Assembly (NCBI GenBank): GCA_005773095.1
Contig: SXHT01000290.1
Coordinates: 1-14,089, forward strand
Origin: Planctomycetaceae bacterium
Lineage (GTDB): Bacteria > Planctomycetota > Planctomycetia > Pirellulales > PALSA-1355
DNA length: 14,089 nt
Direction: 5' to 3'
The stretch's first letter is position 1. Every line of letters starts with the position of its first letter. Of this stretch, positions 1 through 6,689 are shown piece by piece. Both the position numbers and the translations under genes were made by a program. Below the pieces are notes generated by a model that saw only the letters and a list, made by a program, of their open reading frames with translations, ran no database searches and had not been told where the DNA came from.

Positions 1-29
1 GGCCGGATTCGCGCGACTTTCCCATCCCC

Positions 30-46
30 GGCCGGCAAAGCCGGCC
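30..46. repeat. Short GC-rich perfect hairpin
   Basis: A perfect inverted repeat with 7-bp arms GGCCGGC and GCCGGCC separated by AAA. No T-run follows on either strand, so it is not a classic intrinsic terminator. It may be the end of a gene lying left of the window, or a small REP-type palindrome. Only one copy is seen here. Confidence 0.45.
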
Positions 47-94
47 CTACCAGGTTGCCGAAGGAAAAACACTGATCGGCCGGGTATTCTGCTG

Positions 95-115
95 TTGACA
101 CCCGTTTTGACACCC
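95..115 (+). repeat. Tandem TTGACACCC direct repeat
   Basis: Two perfect 9-bp copies of TTGACACCC are separated by GTT, giving two TTGACA hexamers 12 bp apart. TTGACA is the sigma-70 -35 consensus, but no convincing -10 box lies at the proper spacing downstream, so promoter function is only a possibility. No intact gene starts just downstream. Confidence 0.35.
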
Positions 116-211
116 AAGACATAGGAAGGTTATCCACCGTGTCCAGGATTATCGGCAAACGGCCAGCCAGCGGCAAGGCCCGAAGGCCGGGCAAGGGCTT
201 CCCGCTGTGCA

Positions 212-343
212 ACCGTTCACGGGCCGGGGACTGGCTCATTTTCCCGGCGAATTCAGGAGAGGTGCATCGTTCTGTCAGGAGGTTGGCCTACGTGTTTCCC
301 GGGAAAACGTGCCTGTCCCCCCTCTCTTGGCCCGTGACGGGCT
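212..343 (+). repeat. Dispersed palindromic (REP/MITE-like) repeat, copy A
   Basis: First of three copies of an element of about 125-132 bp (others at 3068-3195 and, inverted, 13895-14021). The outer ends pair as ACCGTTCACGGGCC with GGCCCGTGACGGG, and the next 20 bp inside each end (GGACTGGCTCATTTTCCCGG at the left) form a nearly perfect inverted repeat. The element could therefore fold into a long hairpin around a central segment of about 40-50 bp. It encodes no transposase. The right end of this copy abuts, with no spacer, a frame reading into a truncated integrase. Its right terminus is more diverged than in copies B and C. It resembles elements mobilised in trans by REP-associated (IS200-like) transposases; that link is inferred, not seen. 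Confidence 0.85.
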
Positions 344-766
344 ACCCCGCTGTTTCGGCATCAGAGCAGTCGCTGTTGCAAGAAGGTCGGCCACCGGTTC
401 GTGTACTTTGGGAAGACCGAAAGCGATCCCGATTGGGAAGCTGCCTTGAAGCTGTGGCACGATCAGAAGGATGATCTGTTGGCTGGGCGGACGTTCAAGG
501 TAACTGGCGACGGCCTGACCGCGGCCGACTTGGCGAATCGCTACTTGAGCACGAAGCAACATCAGGTTGACACGAAGGAAATCACCCAGCGGCAATTCGA
601 GAACTTGCATACCGCTTGCACCATCGTGGTCGGCCACTTCGAAAAGAAACGGCTCGTGGATGATCCTGGGTCGGGAGACCTTGAGGCGTTGAAGGTATCA
701 CTGGCGCGGACGCAAGCGGCCTGGGCATTGGACGGGTGTGCGCCCATGCGGCGCCGACATCGTTGA
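344..766 (+). pseudogene. Truncated tyrosine recombinase/integrase, N-terminal part
   Basis: The frame reads from the edge of repeat copy A through CKKVGHRFVYFGKT, then DWEAALKLWHDQKDDLLAGR (positions 434-493), LTAADLANRYLSTK and LEALKVSLARTQAA. This is the N-terminal arm and core-binding (SAM-like) region typical of planctomycete phage-type integrases. Similarity fades near 730 and the frame stops at 764-766. The catalytic domain with its Arg-His-Arg-Tyr residues is absent. The family's start codon and first residues are also missing: the repeat occupies the place where they should be, and the first in-frame ATG is at 401, inside the domain. It cannot be a working recombinase. It is likely a relic of an integrated element, damaged at the 5' end by the repeat and at the 3' end by a deletion. 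Confidence in the family is good; the exact ends are approximate. Confidence 0.75.
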
Positions 767-956
767 ATTGGGCGTTTTCTTGGGAGGGAAGTCGTCGTCG
801 GCCCTCGAAATACTTGGTTTTCGTCCACGTCCAGGGCTTCGGCTTCGGAAAACTCGCCTTGAACCGGAAACCATTTCGCCGGATGCATGCGTCGCTGTGA
901 AAACCTCAGTAGAATTTGAAGGTGCGTGGGGATTACAATCCCTACATTCACGCAAG

Positions 957-1085
957 ACTACTTACACCTCGGAAAGTGGCATAACCTATCCGATCCCCGA
1001 ACCGCATTCGCTCACGCTCGCGGCGATCGGCGGGTTGCTTGTGCTTAGGAAAATGCGCATTGCGCGCGATTCGCACTGCAGGTAG
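957..1085 (+). pseudogene. PEP-CTERM sorting-signal tail, gene remnant
   Basis: The last 40 or so codons of this frame read YPIPEPHSLTLAAIGGLLVL followed by RKMRIAR and a TAG stop. That is a Pro-Glu-Pro motif (996-1004), a hydrophobic stretch and a basic tail: the three-part PEP-CTERM signal that directs exported proteins to the exosortase/EpsH system. No signal peptide or convincing mature domain precedes it. The frame is open back to about 738 but the upstream part is unrecognisable, and 767-956 holds nothing else I can identify. It is most simply the 3' end of a deleted PEP-CTERM gene. It lies 27 bp before the malate synthase start and reads in the same direction. Confidence 0.6.
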
Positions 1086-1112
1086 TCGACCTGATACGCA
1101 GAAAGGAGATTC

Positions 1113-3053
1113 ATGGCAGCGCGGACGTTGGAAATCCGGGGCAATCTCGAGCACGCCTACGTAGATGTATTTACTAAGGAGGCCGTGGCGGCTTTCGAGG
1201 CGCTGGCGGGGATGGATGCTGATCGGAAAGCGGTGATGGCCGCTCGAATCGACCGGCGGGGGGCCCGCGCTCGAAACCAGCAGCGGATCGCTTTCCTCGA
1301 CCCACAGGCCACCATCGCGCGAACAACGATCAAGGTTCAAGAAGCCCGCGCCGGCGCTTTCGTCGGCTCAGAGATTCCCCAGGATCTCAAGCGCCAGTGG
1401 ATTCAAGGCACCGGTCCCGCGGCCAAGCCGAACGCATCCCTGGAAAAGAGCATTCGCAATGTCGCCTACGCACTCCTGTCAGGCGCCGATGGTTGGATGT
1501 TCGACGGCGAGGATGCGCTCGGCCAGGTCTCGACCATGTCTTTGGACAACCAGCGCAACCTCAAGCTGGCCATCCATCGCGATCCCGCGTTCACTGCCGT
1601 TGCCGAACAGGTGGCAGGCGAGATGAACAAGTGGGCGCAAGGTTTTTTCGGACGTCCGATCGTGACCGACTGGAAAAAGCAGCTCGATTTCACGACCAAA
1701 ATCTTTCGAGCGCGTGGGCTGCACTTGGAAGACCGGCATGTACGGCACACTGACGGGGCCGGCTTTTCTGCGTCCATCGTGGATGCGGTGCTCTACATCG
1801 TCAATAACCACGAGCGTTTGCGCGACTCCGGTTCCTCGCTGGTGCTGTATCTTCCCAAGATCCAGACTGCCGAAGAAGCCGCGCTTTGGAACGATATCCT
1901 CTTGTCGCTCGAACAACACCTGGGCCTTCCCGATGGCACGATCAAGGTATACGTGCTTGTCGAACAGGTCGAAGCGTGCTTCCAGTTGATGGAGATCCGC
2001 GCCGCCCTCGGCAGGCATTTTGTCGGATTCAACACGGGCCGATGGGATTACATCAACAGCGTCTCCGACGCGATGGCCTGGCAGCGGGAATTCGTGAACC
2101 CGAACATCGACGCCATCACGATGACCTACGGTTACATGCGGATCTACGAGGACCGCGTGCGCCGCGCGTGCAACACTTCCTCCCTCACCCCTCACCCTAC
2201 TCCCTCAGGGAGAGGGGCAGGGGGTGAGGGGTTTGCTCTCTGGCAGGGCGGGATGGAGCCTAACATTCCGGTCGGCTCCGAGGCCGGCGTTACCAGCGGG
2301 ATGACGAGGGCGGTGGCCGGGGCGGATCGCGAACAACGTGAGGGAGCCAGCGGTAAGTGGGTCGCGCACTGGAAGATGGTTCACATTGTCCGCCCGGTCT
2401 GGGAAAGGGCCGGACAAGATAACCAACTGGGCCGGAACTTCCCGCCGCTGACATACACCCCAGCCGATGCAGACGGTCTCTTCTTGCTCGAACCGGCCCC
2501 GCGAACCGTGCGCGGCGCCCGCGATCTCTTAAGCGTCGCAATACAGTACGGCAACGCGTTCTTGGTCGGACTTCAAGCTGCCGCGCTCAAACCGGCCGAC
2601 TATTTCGGTAACGACGACGTCCTGTACCTGATGGAAGACATGGCCACCGGCGAAATTCGCCTCAGCATCCTTTGGGAATGGCTCCACAAGAACGCGACCC
2701 TCACTGCCGATGACGACCAGGTCTGCGTCAAAGCGGGCGACCGATTGACGAAGGAGCTATGCCAACGACTGCTGGCCGAAGAGTACCGGAAGCTCCAAAC
2801 CGCCAGCAACCGCGATGTTCACGACGCGTCGAAGACGACGACGCTTCCCATCGCCCGGGAGATCGTCGAAGCCTACATCCTCGGGAATGTCAAATTGCCC
2901 TGGTACATTGACCTGCTCAACATCAACCTCGAGAACCACGACCTTGCGGAGGCCAAACGGCGAATCCGCCTGCTAGCCGACGCATTTTGCAAGGATGGCA
3001 GCCGAATCACCGAGAACTTGGACTTCGAGTCGGGGCGACAGGACGGCGATTGA
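1113..3053 (+). CDS. Malate synthase, divergent long form with an in-frame repeat insertion
   Basis: Malate synthase condenses glyoxylate with acetyl-CoA to malate in the cytoplasm, the second step of the glyoxylate shunt. Family landmarks appear in order: DGEDALGQVSTMSLDNQRN near residue 130, RGLHLEDRHV with R201, YLPK near 250, VLVE with E284, GRWDYI with D312, ALWQGGMEPNIPVG from about 375, KWVAH near 415, and MEDMATGEI with D509. By alignment to the family, R201, E284, D312 and D509 match the catalytic Arg, the two magnesium ligands and the general-base Asp, so the active site looks intact. At 646 aa it is longer than A-form enzymes of about 530 aa, partly because residues 358-373 are a translated repeat. 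The start is set by AAAGGAG at 1102-1108. No isocitrate lyase gene lies in the window. The enzyme family is confident; the exact subfamily is not. Confidence 0.88.
   Translation: MAARTLEIRGNLEHAYVDVFTKEAVAAFEALAGMDADRKAVMAARIDRRGARARNQQRIAFLDPQATIARTTIKVQEARAGAFVGSEIPQDLKRQWIQGTGPAAKPNASLEKSIRNVAYALLSGADGWMFDGEDALGQVSTMSLDNQRNLKLAIHRDPAFTAVAEQVAGEMNKWAQGFFGRPIVTDWKKQLDFTTKIFRARGLHLEDRHVRHTDGAGFSASIVDAVLYIVNNHERLRDSGSSLVLYLPKIQTAEEAALWNDILLSLEQHLGLPDGTIKVYVLVEQVEACFQLMEIRAALGRHFVGFNTGRWDYINSVSDAMAWQREFVNPNIDAITMTYGYMRIYEDRVRRACNTSSLTPHPTPSGRGAGGEGFALWQGGMEPNIPVGSEAGVTSGMTRAVAGADREQREGASGKWVAHWKMVHIVRPVWERAGQDNQLGRNFPPLTYTPADADGLFLLEPAPRTVRGARDLLSVAIQYGNAFLVGLQAAALKPADYFGNDDVLYLMEDMATGEIRLSILWEWLHKNATLTADDDQVCVKAGDRLTKELCQRLLAEEYRKLQTASNRDVHDASKTTTLPIAREIVEAYILGNVKLPWYIDLLNINLENHDLAEAKRRIRLLADAFCKDGSRITENLDFESGRQDGD
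2181..2232 (+). repeat. CCCTCACC/GGTGAGGG palindromic repeat inside malate synthase
   Basis: A low-complexity inverted repeat with left arm CCCCTCACCC...TCCCT and right arm AGGGAG...GGGTGAGGGG, with one arm about 7 nt longer. It belongs to the widely dispersed 'ctcaccc...gggtgag' class of bacterial repeats. Translated, it gives LTPHPTPSGRGAGGEG (residues 358-373) between NTSS and FALWQGGMEP, where other malate synthases have a short polar linker. The net insertion keeps the frame. It is unrelated in sequence to the dispersed copies A, B and C. Confidence 0.8.
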
Positions 3054-3067
3054 ACGTTGCTGCGCCT

Positions 3068-3195
3068 GCACGGGCCGGGGACTGGCTCATTTTCCCGGCG
3101 AATTCGCGAAAGGTGCATCGTTCTGTCAGGAGGTTGTCCAACGTGGTTCCCGGGAAAATGTGCCTGTCCTCCTGTCTTGGCCCGTGAACGGTTAC
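3068..3195 (+). repeat. Dispersed palindromic (REP/MITE-like) repeat, copy B
   Basis: This copy begins 15 bp after the malate synthase stop codon and has the same orientation as copy A. It shows the left arm with ACTGGCTCATTTTCCCGG, a centre containing GTGCATCGTTCTGTCAGGAG, and the right arm with CCGGGAAAATGTGCCTGTCC, ending GGCCCGTGAACGGTTAC. The right terminus is shared exactly with copy C. The left terminus is shorter than in copy A. Being hairpin-forming and placed just after a stop codon, it could also act as a transcript 3' end. Confidence 0.88.
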
Positions 3196-3631
3196 GCCTT
3201 GGATTAACAATCAATGAAGTTTCAAAGGGTTTTCGCAAGTTGTTGTCTGCACGTTGGTTAAGATGCGTTTACCCTGAAAAAGAGGAGGTTGTCCGACAAC
3301 GGATCCTTAGTCAAATGGCGGTTGAAAGTCGTCGGAGAACCAGAGAAATACCGAGGGCCGCTCGCAAGAGTCCACGATCCGATGGCTATTTCAGGCTATC
3401 GGTGTCTTAAGGTTACCCCAGTGGCTCGCGGGTTGCCAAAATTTTTTTTAGGAGCTACTTGCTTTCGCTGGGCAGCCCGATCATACTAGGCCCGTTGGGA
3501 AGAGATCGCTTGCGCCGACGTTTCGGTGCGCCAGGCTGCTTCTCTTCTCAATGGGCCAGACAGATATTGCTGGCCGGTTTGTCAGAGGCTGCTAATTCAC
3601 GTAATTTTTACTGCTTAGGAGGACTCTGCTC
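3196..3631. other. Gene-poor stretch upstream of the PEP-CTERM gene
   Basis: This stretch of 436 bp is less GC-rich than its surroundings. Short open frames cross it but none has a recognisable product, a coherent codon pattern or a good start. It contains a run of T at about 3442-3449 and a small interrupted palindrome GTTGTccgACAAC near 3292-3304. It presumably includes the promoter and 5' leader of the gene at 3632, but no promoter boxes were convincing enough to call. Confidence 0.5.
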
Positions 3632-4345
3632 ATGTATCATTGTAAGGGCGCGCTGTCGCCCGCAGGCAACTTTGGTCTTCTACTGAGTATTACCGTTTTT
3701 TGGACTTCTTCTGCTTCGGCTGGTGTGATCACTAGCGCCACAATGTTTGGGCCCAATGCGGGTATTGGTCCTGGCCTGGGCACCGTCTCCGTGCCGGCGA
3801 TCATTACGGTACTACCGAACAACGATAATGTTCCGGCGCCAGCTGTGTTGGACAACAATATTTTCGTGCCGATCAAGCGGTTCGACTTCAGCGGCTTCAT
3901 CGATATTGAGTTCGTCGTCACTGCAAGCGACGGCGTCACCGAATACCAGGTGTTTGAATCAGTGGATAACAACACCGGCGTGAATTGGAACGGCTATCGC
4001 ATGGAGTTGGGTCATGGCGTGGGTGGTTTATTCGTTCCCTCGATGCCAGGTGACGGACTGGATTTTGATACGGGCCCTCCGGGAGGTAACGATCTTCCTC
4101 CGGTTTCCTCGGCGATGCCGTTGGTTGCACGTCCGAACGAAGACACGCTGGTGTACTCGGCTGGCATTCATGGTAGTGGCGCCGAGACCTATCAATTCCG
4201 CGTGGACGTGCCGGATTCGCTGATCGGTCGGCCCGCTGGCCGATTTACGCTGCGGCAGACGCCGCTCCCCGTGCCCGAGCCGAGCAGCCTGGTACTGTTG
4301 GGCGCTGCCCTGGCCTGCCTGATGGGATACCGCTCGCGCGGCTGA
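3632..4345 (+). CDS. PEP-CTERM sorting domain-containing exported protein
   Basis: A 237-aa protein. Residues 1-30 form a signal peptide: a basic start, the hydrophobic run FGLLLSITVFW, and likely cleavage after SASA30. The middle is an acidic, Gly/Pro/Asp-rich secreted domain without a motif I can name. The C-terminus is a classic PEP-CTERM signal: VPEPSS at 214-219, the hydrophobic stretch LVLLGAALACLMG, and the basic tail YRSRG. Proteins of this type are thought to be processed by an exosortase and anchored or released at the cell envelope. The start is supported by AGGAGG about 10 nt upstream. It stands alone, with a strong hairpin terminator 33 bp after the stop. The specific function is unknown. 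Confidence 0.85.
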   Translation: MYHCKGALSPAGNFGLLLSITVFWTSSASAGVITSATMFGPNAGIGPGLGTVSVPAIITVLPNNDNVPAPAVLDNNIFVPIKRFDFSGFIDIEFVVTASDGVTEYQVFESVDNNTGVNWNGYRMELGHGVGGLFVPSMPGDGLDFDTGPPGGNDLPPVSSAMPLVARPNEDTLVYSAGIHGSGAETYQFRVDVPDSLIGRPAGRFTLRQTPLPVPEPSSLVLLGAALACLMGYRSRG

Positions 4346-4377
4346 CCCTCCGTGTAGAAAAAAAACCTGAACCACGA

Positions 4378-4413
4378 TTAGCCCCGGGGCAGTTGGCCAG
4401 GGGCTAATTTCTT
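4378..4413 (+). terminator. Rho-independent terminator after the PEP-CTERM gene
   Basis: A perfect 8-bp stem TTAGCCCC / GGGGCTAA (4378-4385 with 4400-4407), with extra pairing possible in the 14-nt loop, is followed by TTTCTT. It lies 33 bp past the stop codon at 4343-4345, after an A-rich run. Form and position fit an intrinsic terminator for that single-gene transcript. Confidence 0.7.
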
Positions 4414-4471
4414 GCGCTGTCGCTACCAGAACTGTCGGAAACGGCCGGCAGAGCGCCCTACACCAGACCCT

Positions 4472-4624
4472 CGTGCTACGGTCGAAATGGCGGCCGAAGA
4501 TAGTGACGTGGCCGCCTTGCTTTCGCAACTCGTGCGCGCCGGCGTCAAGACGCGCTGCCTGGCCGAAAAAGACCCCAAGCTGGAAGACGTGTTCATGCTG
4601 GTGACCAAGGGACTCGTGACTTGA
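4472..4624 (+). pseudogene. ABC transporter ATP-binding protein, C-terminal remnant
   Basis: The frame reads VEMAAEDSDVAALLSQLVRA, then GVKTRCLAEKDPKLEDVFM and LVTKGLVT before a TGA. The pattern 'L..aGv.v......LEDVF..lT.G' is the usual C-terminal end of ABC-2/NatA-type ATPase subunits. Walker A, the signature motif, Walker B and the H-loop are all missing: the fragment begins about 60 bp after the terminator of the preceding gene. It is therefore a 3' leftover of a deleted transporter ATPase gene. Identification rests on roughly 45 residues. Confidence 0.55.
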
Positions 4625-4832
4625 CCATGCAATCTGGTATTCTATCGGTTGCGCTTGCCGCGGCGATTTCTCGACCGCGCGCGAACGCCCAACCCGCGGT
4701 ATTTGCTTTGGGACCAGCTGAATGGGTTGGACGCCTGGGCCACCCATTTCTCAATCTTTGGGGCATTCGTGGTCAGGTTGGTGTGGACGACCGGCACGGC
4801 CGGTTCGGATCCGATGGAAATAGAGGTTTGTT
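4625..4832 (+). other. Open stretch before the SDR gene, possible gene remnant
   Basis: The frame in phase with the preceding ABC remnant stays open for the whole stretch, with residues such as RYLLWDQLNGLDAWATHF. It has no good start or ribosome-binding site and I recognise no family. It could be the tail of a lost gene once next to the ABC ATPase, for example a membrane partner, or just leader sequence of the SDR gene. Confidence 0.25.
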
Positions 4833-5594
4833 ATGAGATTCACCGGCAGGACTGTTTTAGTGACCGGATCGAGCCGTGGCATTGGGCGCGCGATCGCTGC
4901 CCGTTTCGCTTCCGAGGGGGCCACGGTAATTATCCACGGCAGTGCAATGTCATCGAATTTGAAGGCGGCTGGCATTGAGATTGCCAGATTGAGCCCCAAG
5001 AGTTTCACGGTGGCACATTCGCTGGACGATCTCGCCGCCGTCGATCGGATGTTCGACGAAATCCGCGAGAGAACGGACTGTCTTGATGTGCTCGTCAACA
5101 ACGCGGCAACGCAGAATCCCTCGGCATTTACTGATCTCAGCGCGACGGACTGGGACCATGTTCTTGCGGTAAACCTACGAGCCCCGTTTCGTTGCGGTCA
5201 ATTGGCAGCGCAGATGATGAGGACACGTCGCCAGGGCAAGATCGTCAATATCGGTTCTGTGCACGAGATTCAAGCCAAACGAAATTTCGTCCATTATACG
5301 GCTTCCAAAGCAGGCCTGTTGGCATTGAGCAAGAGCATGGCGTTGGAGCTGGCCGCAGATGGAATCCAAGTGAATCATCTGACCGTGGGCGCCGTAGAGA
5401 CCGATATGACTCCGGCGGATCGATGCCAGTCGCTGCTATCCGCTATTCCGGCCGGACGCATCGGACAACCAGCGGAGGTTGCAGCATTGGTTTGCTTCTT
5501 GGCCTCAACGGAAGCCGATTACATTACCGGTGCTTCGGTAACGATCGATGGCGGTTTAACTCTTGGTTTCTGTGCAAGCCGCCCCGACCTCTAG
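4833..5594 (+). CDS. SDR-family NAD(P)-dependent oxidoreductase
   Basis: A 253-aa classical short-chain dehydrogenase/reductase of normal length. It has the dinucleotide-binding motif TGSSRGIG (11-18), the structural motif NNAA (89-92), N114 in the VNL segment, catalytic S142 (NIGS), and Y155-x-x-x-K159 in HYTASKAG. The C-terminal substrate-side region has GRIGQPAEVAALVCFLAS and the closing TGASVTIDGG. The tetrad N-S-Y-K is complete, so it should be an active reductase or dehydrogenase of a hydroxyl or keto substrate. The closest types by motif are 3-oxoacyl-ACP-reductase-like or glucose-1-dehydrogenase-like SDRs; the substrate cannot be told from sequence. The start ATG follows AGAGGT at a short distance. 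It converges on the WD40 gene with only 8 bp between the stop codons. Confidence 0.9.
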   Translation: MRFTGRTVLVTGSSRGIGRAIAARFASEGATVIIHGSAMSSNLKAAGIEIARLSPKSFTVAHSLDDLAAVDRMFDEIRERTDCLDVLVNNAATQNPSAFTDLSATDWDHVLAVNLRAPFRCGQLAAQMMRTRRQGKIVNIGSVHEIQAKRNFVHYTASKAGLLALSKSMALELAADGIQVNHLTVGAVETDMTPADRCQSLLSAIPAGRIGQPAEVAALVCFLASTEADYITGASVTIDGGLTLGFCASRPDL

Positions 5595-5602
5595 CCATTG
5601 AA

Positions 5603-6616
5603 TTAGCCGGCTGCCTGGGCCGGCTTCATTGCGAGCGTGCTCAGCCGCAAATGTTTGTCGCTGTGACTGGTGGCGATCTGCAGTCCATCGGGGTGCAGGT
5701 CCATATCGCGGGCCAGAGTCGGCAGCCCAAAGCGGTGGACTTCTTTGGCCTGATCCGGTTTCCAAAACAGTAAGAAGCCGCCGCTGGAGCCTCCCATCAC
5801 GCCCACCAGGGTACCGTCAGCCAGGTACTGAACACGCCACATGGGGCCCTTGAGACCCTCGGCAATATGCTGCTGCACGAGTTTCTGCGACTCCCACTCA
5901 AAGAGCAACACCAGCGGCTCCAGCACTGCGCCGAACGGGTTTTCCGCTTTGTAAAGGCCGGCGCAAGCAAAGTACTTTCCGTCGGGACTCAGTGCCATGC
6001 CGCGGACGCCGCCAAAATCCACCTGCTGACCGCCATTGAACGAGTGGAGCGCCTTGGCATCGAATGCACGGGCAACCGCTGCCGTTGCAAGATCCCACTG
6101 TTTGACGTTGCCGCGCAGGTCGCCGGAGAGCAATGACTGACCTCCGGGATGCCACAACAGGCTGTAGACGGGAACCTCGTGCCCGGCAAACTCCTGCGCT
6201 ATGGAGCCGTCGGCAAGATTCCAGACACGAACGATCCGGTCGTTGCCGCCGGTCGCAACCTGCTGCCCATTGGGGCTAAGCGTCAGGCAACGCACCCATC
6301 CTTGATGGGCCTCGATGGTTCGCGCGGGAACGGGCGTTTCGGCAGCGCAGGGCCACCAGATCAGCCGGCCATCGCCGCCGCCGCTCAGCAGTGTTTGGCC
6401 ATCCGCGGTTGCGCCCAGGCACCAGACCCAACTGTCGTGTCCGGCGAGCACGGTTTTCCTTCCGCCGGCGAGTTCCCACCGCTGGATCTTGTTGTCCTCG
6501 GCGGTGGAAAACACGAAAAGCCCCTGCGGCTCGAAGCGACAGGCGATGAGCGGGCTATCGTGCACAAACTGCGTGACGACGTGCGTTTGTTGGATATCGG
6601 GGGGGGGCGGTTGCAT
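5603..6616 (-). CDS. WD40 repeat beta-propeller protein
   Basis: A 337-aa protein without a signal peptide. Seven WD40-like blades can be read: about 17-48, 58-89 (AGHDSWVWCL...LIWW), 102-134 (AHQGWVRCL...VRVWNL), 144-176 (AGHEVPVYSL...VKQWDL), 200-240 (GGVRGMALSPDG...FEW), 254-286 and 300-328 (ARDMDLHPDGLQIATSHSDK). Seven blades make a closed propeller, a protein-binding platform. It is last in the minus-strand cluster, 73 bp after the DUF1501 stop, and is likely co-transcribed. No good Shine-Dalgarno sequence precedes the ATG. A run of nine C starts 6 nt after the start codon, encoding three of the four prolines PPPP (residues 3-6). Its partner is unknown; the DUF1549 and DUF1501 products are candidates by neighbourhood only, and would need an exported propeller. 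Confidence 0.85.
   Translation of the reverse strand: MQPPPPDIQQTHVVTQFVHDSPLIACRFEPQGLFVFSTAEDNKIQRWELAGGRKTVLAGHDSWVWCLGATADGQTLLSGGGDGRLIWWPCAAETPVPARTIEAHQGWVRCLTLSPNGQQVATGGNDRIVRVWNLADGSIAQEFAGHEVPVYSLLWHPGGQSLLSGDLRGNVKQWDLATAAVARAFDAKALHSFNGGQQVDFGGVRGMALSPDGKYFACAGLYKAENPFGAVLEPLVLLFEWESQKLVQQHIAEGLKGPMWRVQYLADGTLVGVMGGSSGGFLLFWKPDQAKEVHRFGLPTLARDMDLHPDGLQIATSHSDKHLRLSTLAMKPAQAAG
5605..5625. terminator. Hairpin at the convergent gene ends, possible bidirectional terminator
   Basis: A perfect 7-bp stem AGCCGGC / GCCGGCT with a 7-nt loop lies between the convergent SDR and WD40 genes and overlaps the last codons of the WD40 gene. There is no strong T-run on either side, so termination is plausible from position but not proven by form. 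Confidence 0.35.
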
Positions 6617-6689
6617 GGTGCAGCAAGCAATTTACTGGTACGGCCGGCACGAAGGAGAAAGGACCCGTTGCCACCCGGCGGCAGCAAGG

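Noticed and set aside
212..343. A shared reading frame across repeat copies A, B and C (GRGLAHFPGEF ... SRENVPV)
   Set aside because: The frame is open in all three copies simply because the DNA is nearly the same. Starts and ends differ in each copy, there is no fixed ribosome-binding site, and the symmetry is that of a DNA hairpin, not a gene.
1479..2195. A 238-codon minus-strand open frame opposite malate synthase
   Set aside because: The sense strand carries all malate synthase motifs; the antisense product is low in recognisable structure.
2181..2232. Palindrome inside malate synthase as a transcription terminator
   Set aside because: It is inside an intact coding frame with no T-run, and the enzyme's conserved residues continue after it.
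4028..4747. A 239-codon minus-strand open frame across the PEP-CTERM gene end and terminator
   Set aside because: It crosses a clear gene end and terminator on the other strand and resembles no protein family.
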